Below are positions 5,292-7,956 of a stretch of DNA of 7,956 nucleotides, piece by piece. Each line of letters begins with the position of its first letter. Position 1 is the stretch's first letter. The stretch is taken from positions 1 through 7,956 of the forward strand of contig JABDLH010000237.1 of assembly GCA_013003145.1 (NCBI GenBank). The letters are read 5' to 3'. A model generated the notes under the pieces. That model had not been told where the DNA came from. It made no database searches and saw only the letters and a list, made by a program, of their open reading frames with translations. The stretch comes from Flavobacteriaceae bacterium (GTDB lineage: Bacteria; Bacteroidota; Bacteroidia; Flavobacteriales; Flavobacteriaceae). The translations under genes were made by a program, and so were the position numbers.

Positions 5292-5327
5292 ATGGCGTAT
5301 TGCCGCTTACTGCTAACTATAGCTGGA

Positions 5328-6710
5328 TTAAAATGAAGTATAGAGGTTGGCAAAAGCATCTACGATAAGGCTGTCCTTAGCGATGATAACCTTGTTCATC
5401 GGGTAGATCACCAGAGTGTTGGTCAGCTCTTCGAAGTTCCTGGAACGGTACTGATTGTCAGGGTTGAGTCCCTTACTCGCTACTAAATTCTGCCAGGTAT
5501 CGTCCTCTGTATTGAAGTTGAGACCGATAAAATGATAGTCGGGATATTTTTTTTCAAGTTCCTTTACCCGGGATACCATGCTGTCAAAGTGACCTTTTTG
5601 GTTGGCCGACCAAAAATAGAAGACCACATCCTTGCCTCTGGCAATATCTTTTAACTGAACCATATTCCCCCCATGGTCTGCCACCATGATCGCAGGCAAC
5701 TCGTTGTTGGGTTGAATATTCTTGATACCTTCATACAGGTTATTGATCTCCTTAATATGCTTATTGTTTCCGGAGAGTTGATGAAACTTCTCTATGAATT
5801 GCTCATTGTTCTCCTCTTTGTCCTGTACCTTGAGCAGGTAATCAATGGCAACATAACGGAATACATTGTCCCTGAGATCCTTCTGGGTAATCAGGCTATC
5901 AATAAGGCCGAGTTTGTGGGTGTTAAAATGCAGGTAACTCTTTACCGCGGGGTTGGCCATATCACAGTTGTCCACGCACTGCATATAGGTCCTGTTAGAT
6001 AAATGGTAATTTATAAACTTGTAATAAGGCCTGAAATAGGTAAGATCCTCGTTGTTCAGGTCTACGTTATCCCGGTATGCATAGAAATCCCCGGGTAGCT
6101 CAGGTACCTGGTCCATCCCTTGTCTCTTTTTGTGAAAAAAGGGGTATAATTCTTTGTAGATATAGTAATCATAATCGATACTAGCCTGGGCGATCTCCCT
6201 GGTTTGATCCGAAAATTCGTGCTCTTGTAACAAACGGTCCAGGTATTCTAACTTGATGTTCCGGAGGGAATCGATCTTCTGACTGAATTCTGAAGGTGAC
6301 AAGGTATATAATGTATTGATGTACTCCTCTTCTTCTTCATGAGAAAGAAACATTTCTATCAGGAAATTATTGACCTTTTCCCCGGATCCTGAGAATACGA
6401 GCGATTCGTCAAAGTCTGTTGTATTGAGGCGTACGGCAAGGCTATCGCCTTCCTCCAAATAGATGTACTGGTATTCCGGGTTGTGTTTAAAGTTGTGAAG
6501 ACCTTCACTGATCGAGTCTAACCTGAAGCTGAAGCGGTTATTCTCATCGAGCTTCGCAGAATCTATTTCAACGTCGTTCTTAAATAGATAAACGTACTCT
6601 CCGGTAGGATTAACGATCTCACCGGTAAATACGACGGAAGGGGAATGATGTTGATCATCCCTGCACGAAAAACTCAATAAAATAAAGAGACAAAATAAAA
6701 TTTTGTTCAT
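5328..6710 (-). CDS. DUF4369/TlpA-like lipoprotein with a thioredoxin fold lacking CxxC
   Basis: This is a 460-residue exported lipoprotein. Residues 1-15 are a signal (ILFCLFILLSFS) with lipidation expected at Cys16. Residues about 26-115 resemble the DUF4369 beta-domain seen at the N-terminus of Bacteroidota TlpA-like proteins (FTGEIVNPTGEYVYLF, DSAKLDENNRFSF, FSGSGEKVNNFL). About 120-330 is a helical, charged middle region with an EEEEE run at 125-129. About 338-458 is thioredoxin-like: LPAIMVADHGGNMVQLKDI, VVFYFWSA, HFIGLNF, and Pro437 at the cis-Pro position. The CxxC active site is replaced by Gln371-Lys-Gly-His374, so disulfide exchange there is not possible. A structural, binding or peroxide-independent role is more likely (inference). 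The ATG at 6710 is the only start giving the signal. It faces the ABC-F gene divergently and the transaldolase convergently. Confidence 0.88.
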   Translation of the reverse strand: MNKILFCLFILLSFSCRDDQHHSPSVVFTGEIVNPTGEYVYLFKNDVEIDSAKLDENNRFSFRLDSISEGLHNFKHNPEYQYIYLEEGDSLAVRLNTTDFDESLVFSGSGEKVNNFLIEMFLSHEEEEEYINTLYTLSPSEFSQKIDSLRNIKLEYLDRLLQEHEFSDQTREIAQASIDYDYYIYKELYPFFHKKRQGMDQVPELPGDFYAYRDNVDLNNEDLTYFRPYYKFINYHLSNRTYMQCVDNCDMANPAVKSYLHFNTHKLGLIDSLITQKDLRDNVFRYVAIDYLLKVQDKEENNEQFIEKFHQLSGNNKHIKEINNLYEGIKNIQPNNELPAIMVADHGGNMVQLKDIARGKDVVFYFWSANQKGHFDSMVSRVKELEKKYPDYHFIGLNFNTEDDTWQNLVASKGLNPDNQYRSRNFEELTNTLVIYPMNKVIIAKDSLIVDAFANLYTSF

Positions 6711-6734
6711 AGATGATTATCTGCCAAACTCAAA

Positions 6735-6742
6735 CAAAGCTA
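6735..6742 (-). promoter_or_regulatory. -7 element of the TlpA-like lipoprotein gene
   Basis: On the minus strand TAGCTTTG is a full match to TAnnTTTG. It lies 24 bases upstream of the ATG at 6710, giving a leader of about 20 bases. No good -33 TTTG is visible at 19-21 bases; the nearest TTG (6760-6758) is at 15. Confidence 0.5.
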
Positions 6743-6774
6743 ATAAAACCCCTAGGTCAAGGCTGTTAATGCGC

Positions 6775-6806
6775 CGTTAAAATAAGACAAAGCTTAACGT
6801 TTTAAC
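6775..6806. repeat. Overlapping inverted repeats in a divergent intergenic region
   Basis: CGTTAA (6775-6780) mirrors TTAACG (6794-6799). The overlapping GTTAAAA (6776-6782) mirrors TTTTAAC (6800-6806). They lie between the promoter elements of the lipoprotein and ABC-F genes. They are short and AT-rich, so an operator role is possible but chance is not excluded. Confidence 0.25.
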
Positions 6807-6828
6807 CCTTAAATGGTCTGCTATATTC

Positions 6829-6860
6829 TTGCTGAAGCAGGTTTATTTTGACTATTTTTG
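6829..6860 (+). promoter_or_regulatory. Promoter of the ABC-F gene
   Basis: TTG (6829-6831), 21 bases, then TATTTTTG (6853-6860), a full match to TAnnTTTG. The start would be near 6866, giving a leader of about 18 bases that is A-rich and lacks a Shine-Dalgarno before the ATG at 6884. Confidence 0.6.
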
Positions 6861-6883
6861 CAAAAATTTTAAAAGCAGCATAA

Positions 6884-7956
<1,073 letters not shown>

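Noticed and set aside
5673..6002. Plus-strand frame of 109 codons
   Set aside because: Antisense shadow of the TlpA-like lipoprotein gene; no motif or start context.

Overview
The window looks like chromosome of a Bacteroidota member, most likely the Flavobacteriaceae. Four things point there. Perfect or near matches to the Bacteroidota promoter -7 box TAnnTTTG precede most transcription units. Shine-Dalgarno sequences are almost absent. There are several short-signal lipoproteins. The protein families (plant-type glutaminyl cyclase lipoprotein, DUF4369/TlpA-like lipoprotein, YbiT-like ABC-F ATPase) are typical of the group. The genus cannot be fixed from the sequence. No mobile element, CRISPR array, tRNA or rRNA was seen, and the gene content is mostly ordinary.

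Layout, left to right. Positions 1-3303 are all on the minus strand: the 5' part of a TPR lipoprotein running off the left edge (1-485), an intrinsic terminator (519-550), a 78-residue acidic lipoprotein with a duplicated peptide (606-842), a LytTR regulator with a degenerate receiver (979-1710), and a start/stop-overlapping pair made of a hotdog thioesterase (1871-2260) and a glutaminyl cyclase lipoprotein (2260-3303). At about 3388-3551 is a divergent control region with the small SRP RNA gene on the plus strand. An SDR oxidoreductase (3716-4525) and a transaldolase (4581-5234) follow on the plus strand and end at a clear terminator (5263-5291). Convergent to them is a DUF4369/thioredoxin-like lipoprotein (5328-6710, minus). 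Divergent from that, an ABC-F ATPase (6884 onward, plus) runs off the right edge. The two edge genes are real although neither has both ends in the window.

How the genes may work together. The SRP RNA directs membrane targeting, and four of the eight proteins are probable lipoproteins, but no single pathway links the window. The left end (TPR lipoprotein, small repeat lipoprotein, LytTR regulator) is the best candidate for a functional unit, possibly envelope signalling; that is inference. A theme of the window is lost canonical residues: Asn for the phospho-Asp in the LytTR receiver, no CxxC in the thioredoxin-like domain, and no P-loop Lys or Gly in the second ABC-F cassette. In the ABC-F protein the degenerate P-loop of cassette 2 and the degenerate signature of cassette 1 would fall in the same composite ATP site.
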